64,000 nucleotides of DNA from Geobacter sp. (GCA_003574895.1 PJFB01000001.1:1-64000), one strand, 5' to 3'. Shown: positions 1 through 7,927, numbered from the stretch's first letter. A program made the numbers and translations. The notes: generated from the sequence alone by a model not told the origin.

Positions 1-247
1 CTTCTAGCAGTGCCCTTCCTTTTTCTAATTCAATAGATCCACCTTCGCCATTTAGTAGCATCATCGCGAGGTCAAAGTCTGATGTTAGGTCGCCCGCCTT
101 GGCAGCACGTGCGTACCACTTTCTTGCTCGCTGCTCATTCTTTTTCACTCCGTCTCCCAGAGCATAGGAGGCTGCAACAAAACGCATCCAAACCCAGTTT
201 CTTGTAAAGTGAGCGCGTACCCAATTTTTCAAGAATTCAGAAGTCAT
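1..247 (-). CDS. Sel1-repeat protein, partial (integron cassette gene)
   Basis: The gene runs off the left edge, so only the first 82 codons are visible. The start is the ATG at 247-245, just inside the attC site at 262-322. After a basic N-terminal segment the protein shows the Sel1/TPR-like pattern of alternating small and aromatic residues (AASYALGDGVKKNEQRARKW, then WYARAAKAGD, then LAMMLLNGEGG). Sel1 repeats form helical protein-protein interaction scaffolds; the partner cannot be told from this fragment. Its orientation away from intI and the attC site just upstream fit a third integron cassette. The ribosome-binding site is weak (GAGAAA). The Sel1 assignment is solid; a specific role is not supported. 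Confidence 0.75.
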   Translation of the reverse strand, partial: MTSEFLKNWVRAHFTRNWVWMRFVAASYALGDGVKKNEQRARKWYARAAKAGDLTSDFDLAMMLLNGEGGSIELEKGRALLE

Positions 248-261
248 ATTTCATTTTTCTC

Positions 262-322
262 GTTTAACGGCTGGGCAGAACACCTGACGGCCTTTCGGTC
301 AGGTGCTTCTGTCTGGTTATAC
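262..322 (-). other. attC recombination site (cassette 2 end)
   Basis: A 61-bp imperfect palindrome bounded by GTTTAAC (262-268) and GTTATAC (316-322), the two outer core sites. Read on the minus strand, the 3' core is GTTAAAC, an exact match to the GTTRRRY consensus. The inner arms CACCTGAC (281-288) and GTCAGGTG (298-305) pair perfectly, and CAGAA (276-280) pairs with TTCTG (307-311). The single unpaired C at 306 is an extrahelical base of the kind integrases use to choose the strand. It lies between two genes pointing away from intI, as expected. Confidence 0.8.
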
Positions 323-365
323 CTCGCCTCTTTTCTCCGGGGCGAGTACGGGAGGAGGTGAAAAA

Positions 366-584
366 ATGACAAATTCTACGGCTCAAGCAAAACACCTGGA
401 AGGCAGGAGTTATGTTTTTAGCGATTCTGAAAAACTCCAAGAGCTCCAGTTTATGAGAGATGGGGAACTTATTTTGGATTCCGAATCATCTTCACTTCTA
501 CGCCGTCTGGGTATTCCGGTATCACAAGGATTAACTCAGCCTTCTCATAATGGCCACCATTTGCCACAAACAGACGGGCTTTAA
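366..584 (+). CDS. small ORF antisense to cassette orientation (doubtful)
   Basis: A 72-codon frame starting at an ATG 5 nt after a very strong ribosome-binding site (GGAGGAGGTG at 351-360). It faces toward intI, opposite to the other cassette genes, and its 3' half overlaps the end of the 469-759 gene. The first 45 residues (starting MTNSTAQAKHLEGR) look protein-like; the rest lies over the antisense gene and may be chance coding. It would account for the otherwise empty 146 bp between that gene's stop and its attC. Reverse-oriented cassette genes are known, often with their own promoter. No homology was recognised. Confidence 0.3.
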   Translation: MTNSTAQAKHLEGRSYVFSDSEKLQELQFMRDGELILDSESSSLLRRLGIPVSQGLTQPSHNGHHLPQTDGL

Positions 585-759
585 CGGCAAACATGGGGTG
601 GCTGTTATCCTCCTTGCGAAGCTCATCAAATACTATTCCGTCTCCTGTTATGGGTATTTGAGTTTCGTTTAGATACGCCGGGGGTGTCCCGATAATTCCG
701 CGTTCGTGAAGATCTTCGGGGAAGTTCAATTTGATTTTAAACTCGGTATTGGTTGGCAT
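469..759 (-). CDS. hypothetical protein, integron cassette 2 gene
   Basis: A 96-aa protein with a clear ribosome-binding site (AAAGGAGAAA, about 4 nt before ATG). The sequence is soluble, acidic to neutral and beta-rich, with no signal peptide, membrane span or recognised motif; it ends in EVKMIRNPK. It lies in the cassette bounded by the attC sites at 262-322 and 859-932, pointing away from intI. About 100 bp of leader (760-858) precedes it, containing a small hairpin with arms CGGGC and GCCCG. The stop lies 146 bp short of its attC, an unusually long tail for a cassette gene. Function unknown. Confidence 0.65.
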   Translation of the reverse strand: MPTNTEFKIKLNFPEDLHERGIIGTPPAYLNETQIPITGDGIVFDELRKEDNSHPMFAVKARLFVANGGHYEKAELILVIPEYPDGVEVKMIRNPK

Positions 760-858
760 ATTTTTCTCCTTTTTGGGTAATGGTGCCCACTACGGAGCAC
801 TCTGTAATGCTTTTAACCGGGCCTCAAGCCCGCAAGTAATTTGGTCTTTAAATTCTTG

Positions 859-932
859 GTATAACGGTCGGGCGGTGACCCGGCGCAGGTTTATCCCGCT
901 CGGGTCCACTGGCCTCGTTGGAACCGTTAATC
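859..932 (-). other. attC recombination site (cassette 1 end)
   Basis: A 74-bp foldable site directly after the stop codon of the 932-1636 gene, whose TAG overlaps the outer core by one base. Outer arms TAACGGT (862-868) and ACCGTTA (923-929) pair perfectly. Inner arms GACCCG (877-882) and CGGGTC (901-906) pair, C907 is left extrahelical, and the stem continues as a mismatched helix out to 870/915. The minus-strand 3' core is GTTATAC (859-865), one base off GTTRRRY. The geometry of two paired blocks, a spacer, extrahelical bases and a variable loop is that of an integron attC. Confidence 0.72.
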
Positions 933-1636
933 TAACCGATGCCTAGAAACTTGTTTATCTCGTTGCCAATCTCAACAATCATCTCTAATAACGATTTAAC
1001 ATCACTGTCGAGAAAGTCATTTGACCAAGTCGCCTCATATTCTCGTTCGTCGTATCTAAAGGCTGACAATTTCAGGCCATGTAATGACTTTTCTGCGAAA
1101 GAAACTGAGTAGGCCGCAGGGACGAGGCTCCGGTGCTTGGTTACGTTCACATAATCGCTCACAAACACAAATTGTTTTGAAGATAGAAATTTATCAATTT
1201 TAGCAGTCAGTTCGGGAGCTAGAGCTGCCTTTTTCATCTCATCATTTATTACTCCCAGATATCTTCTTCTTTGGTTGATTGGTTTAGGCAAAGCCTTGTC
1301 TAGGTTCAAACTCACATATACAACTTGCCCCAGAATGTCGGACATAGAGTGAAGAGATTGGGCGCACGCAATTAGATTTGCCTCTGAAGCAAATTGCATT
1401 TTGAAAAATTCTTTTCCTTTTTCGCTTCCAGTGGCTTGTTCAAAAATCAACCCAATGATTTCAGTAGGATCAATTTCTTGGAGATCACTTATCGCTTCTT
1501 TTGACTTATCCGAATGGTATCTCACAATGTTAAGCTTCCACATCAAAGAAAATAAAGTTTCAGCTGCTATAGTCCTTTGGGGTTTTCCTTGATCTTTCTC
1601 AACAAAATCAGCAAGTGCCTTCATGTTCCAAGTCAT
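932..1636 (-). CDS. hypothetical protein, integron cassette 1 gene
   Basis: A 234-aa soluble protein. The start chosen is the ATG at 1636-1634, preceded by AAAGGAAAA. A longer frame opening at 1684 would begin inside a palindrome and has no ribosome-binding site. It is mostly helical, with a central segment VVYVSLNLDKALP, a basic stretch PINQRRRYLG and YVNVTKHRSLVP near residue 165, followed by a beta-rich C-terminal third. The all-helical first part with a Lys-His-Arg segment vaguely recalls HEPN-type nucleases, but the canonical R-x4-6-H motif was not convincingly found, so no function is claimed. It is the intI-proximal cassette, normally the best-expressed position, and its stop abuts the attC at 859-932. 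Confidence 0.75.
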   Translation of the reverse strand: MTWNMKALADFVEKDQGKPQRTIAAETLFSLMWKLNIVRYHSDKSKEAISDLQEIDPTEIIGLIFEQATGSEKGKEFFKMQFASEANLIACAQSLHSMSDILGQVVYVSLNLDKALPKPINQRRRYLGVINDEMKKAALAPELTAKIDKFLSSKQFVFVSDYVNVTKHRSLVPAAYSVSFAEKSLHGLKLSAFRYDEREYEATWSNDFLDSDVKSLLEMIVEIGNEINKFLGIG

Positions 1637-1665
1637 AACTTTTCCTTTATTGTGCCAACTCGTAT

Positions 1666-1683
1666 TTGACCGGAATACGGTCA
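1666..1683. promoter_or_regulatory. palindromic operator-like repeat, copy 1
   Basis: TTGACCGGAATACGGTCA; the arms TGACCG and CGGTCA surround GAATA. An identical 18-mer recurs at 1789-1806. This copy sits about 30 bp upstream of the cassette 1 start codon. The symmetry and length fit a dimeric repressor site (TetR-like sites often look like this) or a paired recombinase-binding repeat; the binding protein is unknown. Confidence 0.55.
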
Positions 1684-1787
1684 TCTTCCATTCAAAAACG
1701 ATTCTATTAAATAAATATCAGAAAAATATTGACGCAACTATTCAATAAATTATATTTATTTAACTGAATAACATTCCTTTAGCTCCT

Positions 1788-1808
1788 GTTGACCGGAATA
1801 CGGTCAAC
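1788..1808. promoter_or_regulatory. palindromic operator-like repeat, copy 2
   Basis: A perfect inverted repeat, GTTGACCG and CGGTCAAC around GAATA. It contains the same 18-mer as 1666-1683, in direct orientation and centred 123 bp away. It lies 120 bp upstream of the intI start, on the integrase side of the presumed attI. The two copies could let one regulator control intI and the first cassette together. Confidence 0.55.
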
Positions 1809-1927
1809 ACTCCATGGTGAGTTCCCTTGTCCTATTAAACAGAGGCCGATGATTCGTGCAAGTCTAAAAAATCTCAAATAAGTTTGCACTATATAACCCC
1901 AAATTGATTCCTGTCAAAGGAGAATGC

Positions 1928-3361
1928 ATGATCACTATTCCAAATGAAGTCTTTACGAAATACATAGCATATCTCATCAAAACCGGGGTGCCTGTCGCCT
2001 CTCATGCTGAGTATAAAAAATGGCTGCGATACTATCTCGATTTTTGCGACAAATATCCGGTTCCAGAGGCAAAGTCCGAGCGGATCCGCCTTTTTACCGT
2101 AAAACTACAGGATAAAAAACAATCACCGTCACAGAGGCAGCGAGCGGCAAATGCGGTGTCACTTTACTTGCAGATGGAAAAGCGTGAAACAGGAGTGCAA
2201 AAGGAAAGCGCATCTCCATCTTATGTCAAAGAAACAGGTGGTCATGCCGGAGTAAACCAAGAACCGTCATCAGCTGCATCAATTGTCGAGCAAACACAAC
2301 CTGATCTTCAGCCTGTTCCGCAAAACACGCCCTACCTTTTCAGAAAGATAGCGCGCACTTCAAATTTCAACGAAGCGGGATACCAGGAAAAATCAGATTC
2401 GCCTGAATGGGACGCGGTTCTGAGCAAGATGGCCGGGGAAATAAAAGTCCGGCACTATTCGCGTAAGACACTAAAAACCTACGCAAACTGGTCAAGGCGT
2501 TTTCAGTATTTTCTGAAACATAAACCACCGCAAGATGTGACAAAAAATGATGTAAGAGAATATCTGACGTATCTGGCTGTAAAGGGAAAGGTCGCCGCAT
2601 CAACTCAAAACCAGGCATTCAATTCACTTCTATTTCTTTTTGCCCACGGCCTGAAAAGAGAATTAGGTGAACTGCGTGATGTGCCGCGTGCGAAAAAATC
2701 GCTCTATATTCCGATGGTGCTTTCCCGGGCAGAGATCGACGCTATTTTGCGGCAACTCTCCTATCCGTTCAATCTTGTTGTCAAAGTCCTGTTTGGCTGT
2801 GGATTACGTCTGTTTGAATGTCTGCAAATACGAGTGGCTGATTTCAATTTTGATGCCGGCAAGCTTTTGGTGCATGGCAAGGGAAAGAAAGACCGGACGG
2901 TGCCGATCCCGGAATCAATTACTGCGGAATTGAGAGATCAGCTGGTTGTGGTTGGGGAGCTACACGAGAAAGATCTGGCTGCGGGGTATGACGGGGTGTT
3001 TCTGGATGACGATTTGGAAAAGAAATATCCCAAAGCGCCAAAGGAATTTATGTATCAATGGTTCTTTCCGCAGAAACCACTGACGACCGTGGTGGAAACA
3101 GGGGAACTGCGGCGCTATCACATACACGAATCCGAATTTCAGGAAGCGCTTTACTATGCGGTCCGTCGGGCGAAGATCCCTAAAAAGGTAACAGCCCATA
3201 CCTTCCGCCATTCCTTCGCCACCCACCTTCTGCAGGCAGGCTACGACATCCGCGTGATTCAGACCCTGCTTGGCCATGCCAGCCTGAAAACAACCATGAT
3301 CTATACCCACTGCGTGCCGGTCAGGACGGTGAAGGAACCGAAAAGCCCGCTGGATTTTTGA
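1928..3361 (+). CDS. intI: integron integrase IntI (tyrosine recombinase)
   Basis: A 477-aa site-specific recombinase that inserts and excises attC-bounded cassettes. The ATG at 1928 is used because AAAGGAG (1916-1922) lies 5 nt upstream; a TTG 24 bp earlier is open but lacks a site. Catalytic residues are visible: Arg in CGLRLFE (about 293), Lys in HGKGKKDR (about 320), HTFRH (about 424-428), LGH (about 449) and the Tyr nucleophile in IYTH (about 460). The block [20 protein letters not shown] to RRYHIHE (about 345-405) corresponds to the insertion unique to IntI proteins, and the ending EPKSPLDF is typical. IntI is normally 320-340 aa; here an extra 150 or so N-terminal residues look like a second core-binding domain before the usual one (from [13 protein letters not shown]). 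Confidence 0.92.
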   Translation: MITIPNEVFTKYIAYLIKTGVPVASHAEYKKWLRYYLDFCDKYPVPEAKSERIRLFTVKLQDKKQSPSQRQRAANAVSLYLQMEKRETGVQKESASPSYVKETGGHAGVNQEPSSAASIVEQTQPDLQPVPQNTPYLFRKIARTSNFNEAGYQEKSDSPEWDAVLSKMAGEIKVRHYSRKTLKTYANWSRRFQYFLKHKPPQDVTKNDVREYLTYLAVKGKVAASTQNQAFNSLLFLFAHGLKRELGELRDVPRAKKSLYIPMVLSRAEIDAILRQLSYPFNLVVKVLFGCGLRLFECLQIRVADFNFDAGKLLVHGKGKKDRTVPIPESITAELRDQLVVVGELHEKDLAAGYDGVFLDDDLEKKYPKAPKEFMYQWFFPQKPLTTVVETGELRRYHIHESEFQEALYYAVRRAKIPKKVTAHTFRHSFATHLLQAGYDIRVIQTLLGHASLKTTMIYTHCVPVRTVKEPKSPLDF

Positions 3362-3510
3362 TCTGTACAATCAGCCCACCAAGCTGCCACTTTGGGGTGG
3401 TGGGGTGCCAACCAATGTGAAAATCAAAGTGTCGGGGTGAACTGTGAACTCTGTACTCAAATACGGAATTAGTGTTATATATAAATTAAAAACAGCCCAC
3501 GGAGTTGACC

Positions 3511-4503
3511 TTGATTTATGACACTGACGCGTTGACAGCAAAAGTTCGGGAAGAAGGGAAATTCATAAGTAAAATCCTTTCTTCGGTGGAGCAGGTGATC
3601 GTTGGTCAGCGTAATCTGGTGGAGCGGATTCTGATCGCCCTGCTTGCCAACGGGCACATCCTGATCGAAGGTGTGCCTGGCCTTGCCAAGACAACAGCGG
3701 TCAAGACGCTGGCGGGATTGATCGATGCCAGTTTCCAGCGAATCCAGTTCACTCCCGACCTGCTCCCTGCCGACCTTGTCGGCACTTTGATCTACAACCC
3801 GCGCGAGGGGGTGTTCACTACCAGAAAGGGACCGATCTTTGCGAACATAGTCCTGGCGGACGAGGTCAACCGGTCGCCGGCAAAGGTCCACAGCGCCCTG
3901 CTCGAAGCGATGGAGGAACGCCAGGTGACCATAGGCGAGTCAACCCATGAGCTCGATGGCCTGTTCATGGTCATGGCCACGCAAAATCCCATTGAGCAGG
4001 AAGGGACATATCCCCTGCCCGAGGCCCAGCTGGATCGTTTCATGATGAAAACCTCCATCACCTATCCGTCTTGGGACGAAGAGCGGGAAATCATTCGCCG
4101 CTCTGCACACTCTTCTCCTGGCGCCGAAATCGCACCGCTGATCCATCCTTCTGACATCCTGCGGATGCGGTCGGTCGTAGATGCAATCTACCTGGACGAG
4201 AAGATCGAGCAGTACATCCTGGACATCGTCTTTGCCACCCGCACCCCTTCCCGCTGTGGGCTTGAGCAGATTGCCCATTATATTGAATTCGGCGCCTCGC
4301 CGCGAGCGAGCATCTATCTGGCCATTGCATCCCGCGCCCATGCCTTTATCCGCAATCGGACCTACGTCGTTCCCCAGGACATCAAGGATATTGCCGGCGA
4401 TATTCTGCGTCACCGAATCATAACCACCTACGAAGCCGATGTGGATGGTGTCACGACAGATCACCTGATCGCCGAGATCCTGGCAAACGTCAGGGTGCCT
4501 TAG
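3511..4503 (+). CDS. MoxR-family AAA+ ATPase
   Basis: A 330-aa MoxR ATPase, a chaperone-like AAA+ protein thought to act on von Willebrand A-domain partners. The Walker A region is GVPGLAKTTA (about residues 50-59), Walker B is LADEVNRSPAK, and the arm ATQNPIEQEGTYPLPEAQLDRF is the hallmark of the family. There is no in-frame ATG; TTG at 3511 lies 6 nt after GGAG (3501-3504) and is preferred over the TTG at 3505, which abuts that site. It is the first gene of an operon and is followed after 2 nt by a DUF58 gene. Length is normal. No distinct promoter could be picked in 3362-3510. Confidence 0.93.
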   Translation: MIYDTDALTAKVREEGKFISKILSSVEQVIVGQRNLVERILIALLANGHILIEGVPGLAKTTAVKTLAGLIDASFQRIQFTPDLLPADLVGTLIYNPREGVFTTRKGPIFANIVLADEVNRSPAKVHSALLEAMEERQVTIGESTHELDGLFMVMATQNPIEQEGTYPLPEAQLDRFMMKTSITYPSWDEEREIIRRSAHSSPGAEIAPLIHPSDILRMRSVVDAIYLDEKIEQYILDIVFATRTPSRCGLEQIAHYIEFGASPRASIYLAIASRAHAFIRNRTYVVPQDIKDIAGDILRHRIITTYEADVDGVTTDHLIAEILANVRVP

Positions 4504-4505
4504 CC

Positions 4506-5405
4506 ATGCCCGCACCAGAACCCCCACTTGTCAACGGCAACCGGGCAGTACGCCGCCTTCAGATCAAGGCCTCCCGCCTTGCCACCGCAGTATTTGCCGG
4601 AGAATACCGTAGCGCCTTTCGTGGGCGAGGCATTGAATTCGACGAAGTGCGGGAATATCTGCCTGGCGATGATATCCGCTCCATAGACTGGAACGTCACC
4701 GCCCGCCAGGGTCGCCCCTATATCAAGCGTTTTGTTGAAGAGCGGGAACTGACGCTTGTCATGCTGCTGGATCGTTCACCATCGATGGATTTTGGCACAA
4801 TCCGGTCAACCAAACAGGAAGCCGCTGCGGAGGCCTGTGCCCTCCTGGCTTTTGCGGCAGCCCGCTCCCACGATAAAGTCGGGCTATTGTCCATGGGTGA
4901 CGGCAGCCTCCATTATCTCCGTCCGGGAAAGGGAAAGCGTCACTCCCTGCGCCTCGTGAGGGAAGCCCTGGCAGGGGGGCTGGGCGTGCCTGCTGGGGAC
5001 GGGTTGGGGCAGGCGCTCGACTATTTGGGTCGTCTGCTCAAAAGTAGTGCGGTTGTCTGCATATTTTCAGACTTCAACGAGCCGTTTTCGTATGATTCTC
5101 TTGCACTCCTGGCGGCCCGACATGATGTTGTCGCAGCCGTTGTAAGCGATCCGGCGGAACGTGAGCTGCCGGATTCAGGGCTGGTGGTGCTGGCCGATCC
5201 GGAAACAGGCTCCAGGGTGTGTCTCGACGCCAGCGACTTGACAACGCGTGCAAAATTCCGGGAACTGTCCGAAAAAAAACGGCTTGAACGGAAACGCAAC
5301 ATTTCACGGTCAGGTGCCGGATATTTTGAGCTGGGTACCCAGGTTTCACCCCTGCACGCGCTGATCGGGTATTTCCGGGACAGATGCCGGGGGAGGCGGC
5401 CATGA
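4506..5405 (+). CDS. DUF58 domain protein (vWA-like)
   Basis: A 299-aa cytosolic protein with the DUF58 signature: a basic N-terminus, then FRGRGIEFDEVREYLPGDD and IRSIDWNVTARQGRPYIKRF (about residues 38-77). A vWA-like core follows with the metal-site pattern DRSPS (about 90). DUF58 proteins are the standard partners of MoxR ATPases and are probably their clients or adaptors. It starts 2 nt after the moxR stop and overlaps the next gene by 4 bp (ATGA), so translation is probably coupled. Confidence 0.9.
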   Translation: MPAPEPPLVNGNRAVRRLQIKASRLATAVFAGEYRSAFRGRGIEFDEVREYLPGDDIRSIDWNVTARQGRPYIKRFVEERELTLVMLLDRSPSMDFGTIRSTKQEAAAEACALLAFAAARSHDKVGLLSMGDGSLHYLRPGKGKRHSLRLVREALAGGLGVPAGDGLGQALDYLGRLLKSSAVVCIFSDFNEPFSYDSLALLAARHDVVAAVVSDPAERELPDSGLVVLADPETGSRVCLDASDLTTRAKFRELSEKKRLERKRNISRSGAGYFELGTQVSPLHALIGYFRDRCRGRRP

Positions 5406-5965
5406 CAAGCCTGTTGCAGGCGATCGGGGTGCTGCTCATCCTTCTCGTCGCCGCAATATCACCAGTGGCAGCTTCAGCTGGGGCTGCAGACGAGCTCTAC
5501 GATATAAGGGGGCCTGTTCGCCCATCCGGTTTCCCTCCATATGCCGTCTCCGCCACCATCGCATTACTGGCAGCGGGAGTGACGGTCTCAAGTGTAGTTG
5601 CAGGCAAGCGGAGGAAGACATTGCCCGAGCCCGAGTCAGGCCCCGCCTCTTGTCGTGATGAGCTGCTCTTACTCCGTGAAGCCTATCTAAAAGGAGAACT
5701 GCCCGACCAAGAGCTGTTCGACCGTCTCTCCTTGCTGCTTCGCTCCATTTCCCCGGCGGCCAACAGTTATTCGCTGACACACTTGGAGTTGTTCGCAGCG
5801 GCAAGATGTGCTCTTCCTGAGGATTTTCTTGATTGCACGGAAGAATTGTTTGAGCTTTGCGACAGGGTCCGCTTTGGCGGCCGCAGTCCGGGGCAGGGTG
5901 TTGCGGCCAAGGCAATTGACGATGCCTTGAAAGTCGTCTGTAAGCTGTCGGAGATTGATCAGTGA
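5402..5965 (+). CDS. membrane protein of the MoxR/Bat operon (DUF4381-like position)
   Basis: A 187-aa protein. The ATG at 5402 follows GGGGGAGG (5390-5397) and overlaps the stop of the DUF58 gene; an ATG 18 bp earlier lacks a ribosome-binding site. It has a signal-like hydrophobic N-terminus (LLILLVAAISPVAASA), the motif DIRGPVRPSGFPP, a single membrane span (about 46-66), a basic stop-transfer KRRK and a cytosolic helical domain. The short loop, the membrane span and its place between DUF58 and BatA match DUF4381 proteins, but sequence similarity was judged by eye only. A GTGA overlap of 4 bp couples it to the next gene. Confidence 0.75.
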   Translation: MTSLLQAIGVLLILLVAAISPVAASAGAADELYDIRGPVRPSGFPPYAVSATIALLAAGVTVSSVVAGKRRKTLPEPESGPASCRDELLLLREAYLKGELPDQELFDRLSLLLRSISPAANSYSLTHLELFAAARCALPEDFLDCTEELFELCDRVRFGGRSPGQGVAAKAIDDALKVVCKLSEIDQ

Positions 5966-6954
5966 CATTTCAATATCCCCAATTGCTCTGGCTGCTGTTA
6001 ATCCCGCTCATCTATGTGGTTGCGGGGAGAGGGAGACGCTCCCGGGCCATCAGGTTTCCCGGCGCAGGGGGCCTGCGAGCAATCCCGGGTTCCGCACGAA
6101 CGAGGCTTGCCCGACTCATACCGTGGCTCAAAGTGTCGGCAATTATGGTTGCCGTTGTCGCCCTTGCACGCCCGCAGTTGATAAACACCAACACAACCGT
6201 TGTCTCCAAAGGGATTGATATGGCCATTGCCATGGACCTGTCATCCAGCATGCTGGCCGTTGACCGTGGCGCTGGCGACGGCACTGGAAACCGGTTGTCT
6301 GTTGCCAAACAAGTGGTAAGTGATTTCATAGCAAAAAGAGGGGGCGACCGGCTGGCCGTTGTAGCCTTTGCCGCCCGGGCCTATCCGGTTGCTCCGCTGA
6401 GCCTAGACCATGCCTGGCTTGCTTCCGCAATAGAGCGCCTTGAAGTCGGCACCGTCGAAGACGGGACCGCCCTCGGTGACGGATTGCTGGCGGCAATCAA
6501 CCGTCTCCGTTCGTCTCCGGCCGCAAGCCGCACCGTGATCCTCGTTACCGACGGCAGAGCCAACGCGGGCATTGTGAAGCCGCCGGCCGCGGCCGCCATT
6601 GCCGCCGCGCTTGGCATCAAGGTTTACACGATAGGCATAGGCGGGAATGAAGGCGCGCTCTTTCCGGTTGAAGACCCGTTGGGCGGCCTGGTTTGGCGGC
6701 GGGTGAGCGCCGATCTGGATGAACCGGTGCTCAAGGAGATTGCTGCCGCCACCGGCGGGAAGTATTTCAGGGCAGATAACAAGACGTCGTTGAGGACGGT
6801 GTTTCAAGAGGTCGACCGCCTGGAAAAGGTCAAGATAGAAGAGACGAACAGACGGAGTGTCCGGGAATTGTTTCCCGGTCTTCTCTTGACCGCGTTCTTT
6901 CTTGCGATGATGGAACAGATGCTGCTTGCCGTCAGGCTTGGGAGGTTGCCCTGA
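5962..6954 (+). CDS. batA: BatA-like von Willebrand factor A membrane protein
   Basis: A 330-aa inner-membrane protein: hydrophobic N-terminus with YPQLLWLLLIPLIYVV, a second span near residues 55-72, a vWA domain (about 85-270) and a C-terminal span (about 305-325). The metal-ion-dependent adhesion site is intact: DLSSS (about 91-95) and VTDGR. This is the architecture of BatA (BatA/BatB/BatC/BatD, first described as Bacteroides aerotolerance proteins). It starts at GTG overlapping the upstream stop. Confidence 0.88.
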   Translation: MTFQYPQLLWLLLIPLIYVVAGRGRRSRAIRFPGAGGLRAIPGSARTRLARLIPWLKVSAIMVAVVALARPQLINTNTTVVSKGIDMAIAMDLSSSMLAVDRGAGDGTGNRLSVAKQVVSDFIAKRGGDRLAVVAFAARAYPVAPLSLDHAWLASAIERLEVGTVEDGTALGDGLLAAINRLRSSPAASRTVILVTDGRANAGIVKPPAAAAIAAALGIKVYTIGIGGNEGALFPVEDPLGGLVWRRVSADLDEPVLKEIAAATGGKYFRADNKTSLRTVFQEVDRLEKVKIEETNRRSVRELFPGLLLTAFFLAMMEQMLLAVRLGRLP

Positions 6955-6955
6955 A

Positions 6956-7927
6956 ATGGATTTTGCCGCTCCGGCATACGGGCTGCTCGCGCTTCCGGTG
7001 ATAGTGATCCTGCTTCTCAGGTTGCGGGGTGAGCGCAAAAGGGATGAGGACATGCGGCATTTTGCCGCGCCGCACCTCCTGCCAAGATTGACCGGTTTGA
7101 GGCCCGGTATCGTCAGCAGATTGTCGCTGTCGGCTGCGATTTTACTGCTCTTAATAGCAGCGCTCATGCGTCCGCAATGGGGGTTGCTTGAGCAGGAACG
7201 CACAAGCGCGGGGTTCGACGTAATCTTTGCCATCGATCTTTCGCGCAGCATGCTTGCGGACGACCTTTCTCCATCGCGGCTGGCTATTGCCAAAAGGGCT
7301 GTTGGCATGGCCCTGGATTCCCTGGCCGCCGACAGGGTGGGCATTATCGGGTTTGCCGGGACCGCTTTCACGCTCTGTCCGCCCACTTCGGACCACGACA
7401 TGGTAAACAAGGTGCTCGGCGACCTGGGGACTGGCACCCTGCCCAAAGGAGGCAGTTCCCTGGCTTCTGCCCTCGAAGAGGCCGGCAGGGCTTTCCGTGG
7501 GACTGCGGCGGGCGGCAGGCTTCTGGTGCTGTTGAGTGACGGAGAAGACCACGGCGGTGATATGGACCGGGCAATTGCCGGGCTCCGACAGGAGGGGGTT
7601 GCCGTTATGGCCGTGCTGACCGGCACACCTGCGGGGGGGCTGATGGTGCTGCCTGACGGCAGTTACGTCAAGGACCGGCAGGGAGCAGTCGTAATGAGCA
7701 GGGCTGACATTTCATCCCTCAAGCTGATCGACCCATCGGCAACTGTGATTTCCGCGGACCGCCCCGATCTGGAAGGGCGTATATCCGCAAGTCGTGCCGT
7801 GTTGCACGCAAGTGTTCACAAGGAGGTGCGGCACCGGTCTGCGGAGCGTTATTATGTCCCTCTTGCCGCCGCCTTGGCCATCTGGTGCCTGGGCCTGCTC
7901 CTGCCGGGCGGAAGGTTTGAGTCATGA
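6956..7927 (+). CDS. batB: BatB-like von Willebrand factor A membrane protein
   Basis: A 323-aa paralogue of the preceding protein: two N-terminal spans (PAYGLLALPVIVILLLRL and LSAAILLLLIAALMRP), a vWA domain with DLSRS and LLSDGEDHGG, and a C-terminal span (PLAAALAIWCLGLLLPG). The ATG at 6956 is 1 nt after the batA stop, with GGGAGG about 10 nt upstream; a frame extension to 6926 would overlap batA without a ribosome-binding site. It probably pairs with BatA in the membrane. It overlaps the next gene by 4 bp. Confidence 0.88.
   Translation: MDFAAPAYGLLALPVIVILLLRLRGERKRDEDMRHFAAPHLLPRLTGLRPGIVSRLSLSAAILLLLIAALMRPQWGLLEQERTSAGFDVIFAIDLSRSMLADDLSPSRLAIAKRAVGMALDSLAADRVGIIGFAGTAFTLCPPTSDHDMVNKVLGDLGTGTLPKGGSSLASALEEAGRAFRGTAAGGRLLVLLSDGEDHGGDMDRAIAGLRQEGVAVMAVLTGTPAGGLMVLPDGSYVKDRQGAVVMSRADISSLKLIDPSATVISADRPDLEGRISASRAVLHASVHKEVRHRSAERYYVPLAAALAIWCLGLLLPGGRFES

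Larger units (their letters stand above)
1640..1927 (-). other. presumed attI / divergent promoter region of the integron
   Basis: The interval between the first cassette gene and the divergent integrase gene must contain attI and, in known integrons, promoters for intI and for the cassettes. It is strongly A+T-rich between 1685 and 1790. The best match to a GTTRRRY core in cassette orientation is GTTAAAT (minus strand, 1758-1764), a candidate crossover point. No convincing -35/-10 pair could be chosen among the many AT-rich hexamers, and no Geobacter-type LexA box (GGTT..C....G...ACC) was found. The position is firm by context; the exact attI is not. Confidence 0.5.

Noticed and set aside
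1685-1927. LexA/SOS box expected upstream of intI
   Set aside because: Neither a CTGT-N8-ACAG nor a Geobacter-type GGTT..C....G...ACC site was found; the palindromes present have a different core.
3362-3510. Inverted repeat CCACCAAG/CTTTGGGGTGG after intI as a terminator
   Set aside because: The pairing is poor and no T-tract follows.
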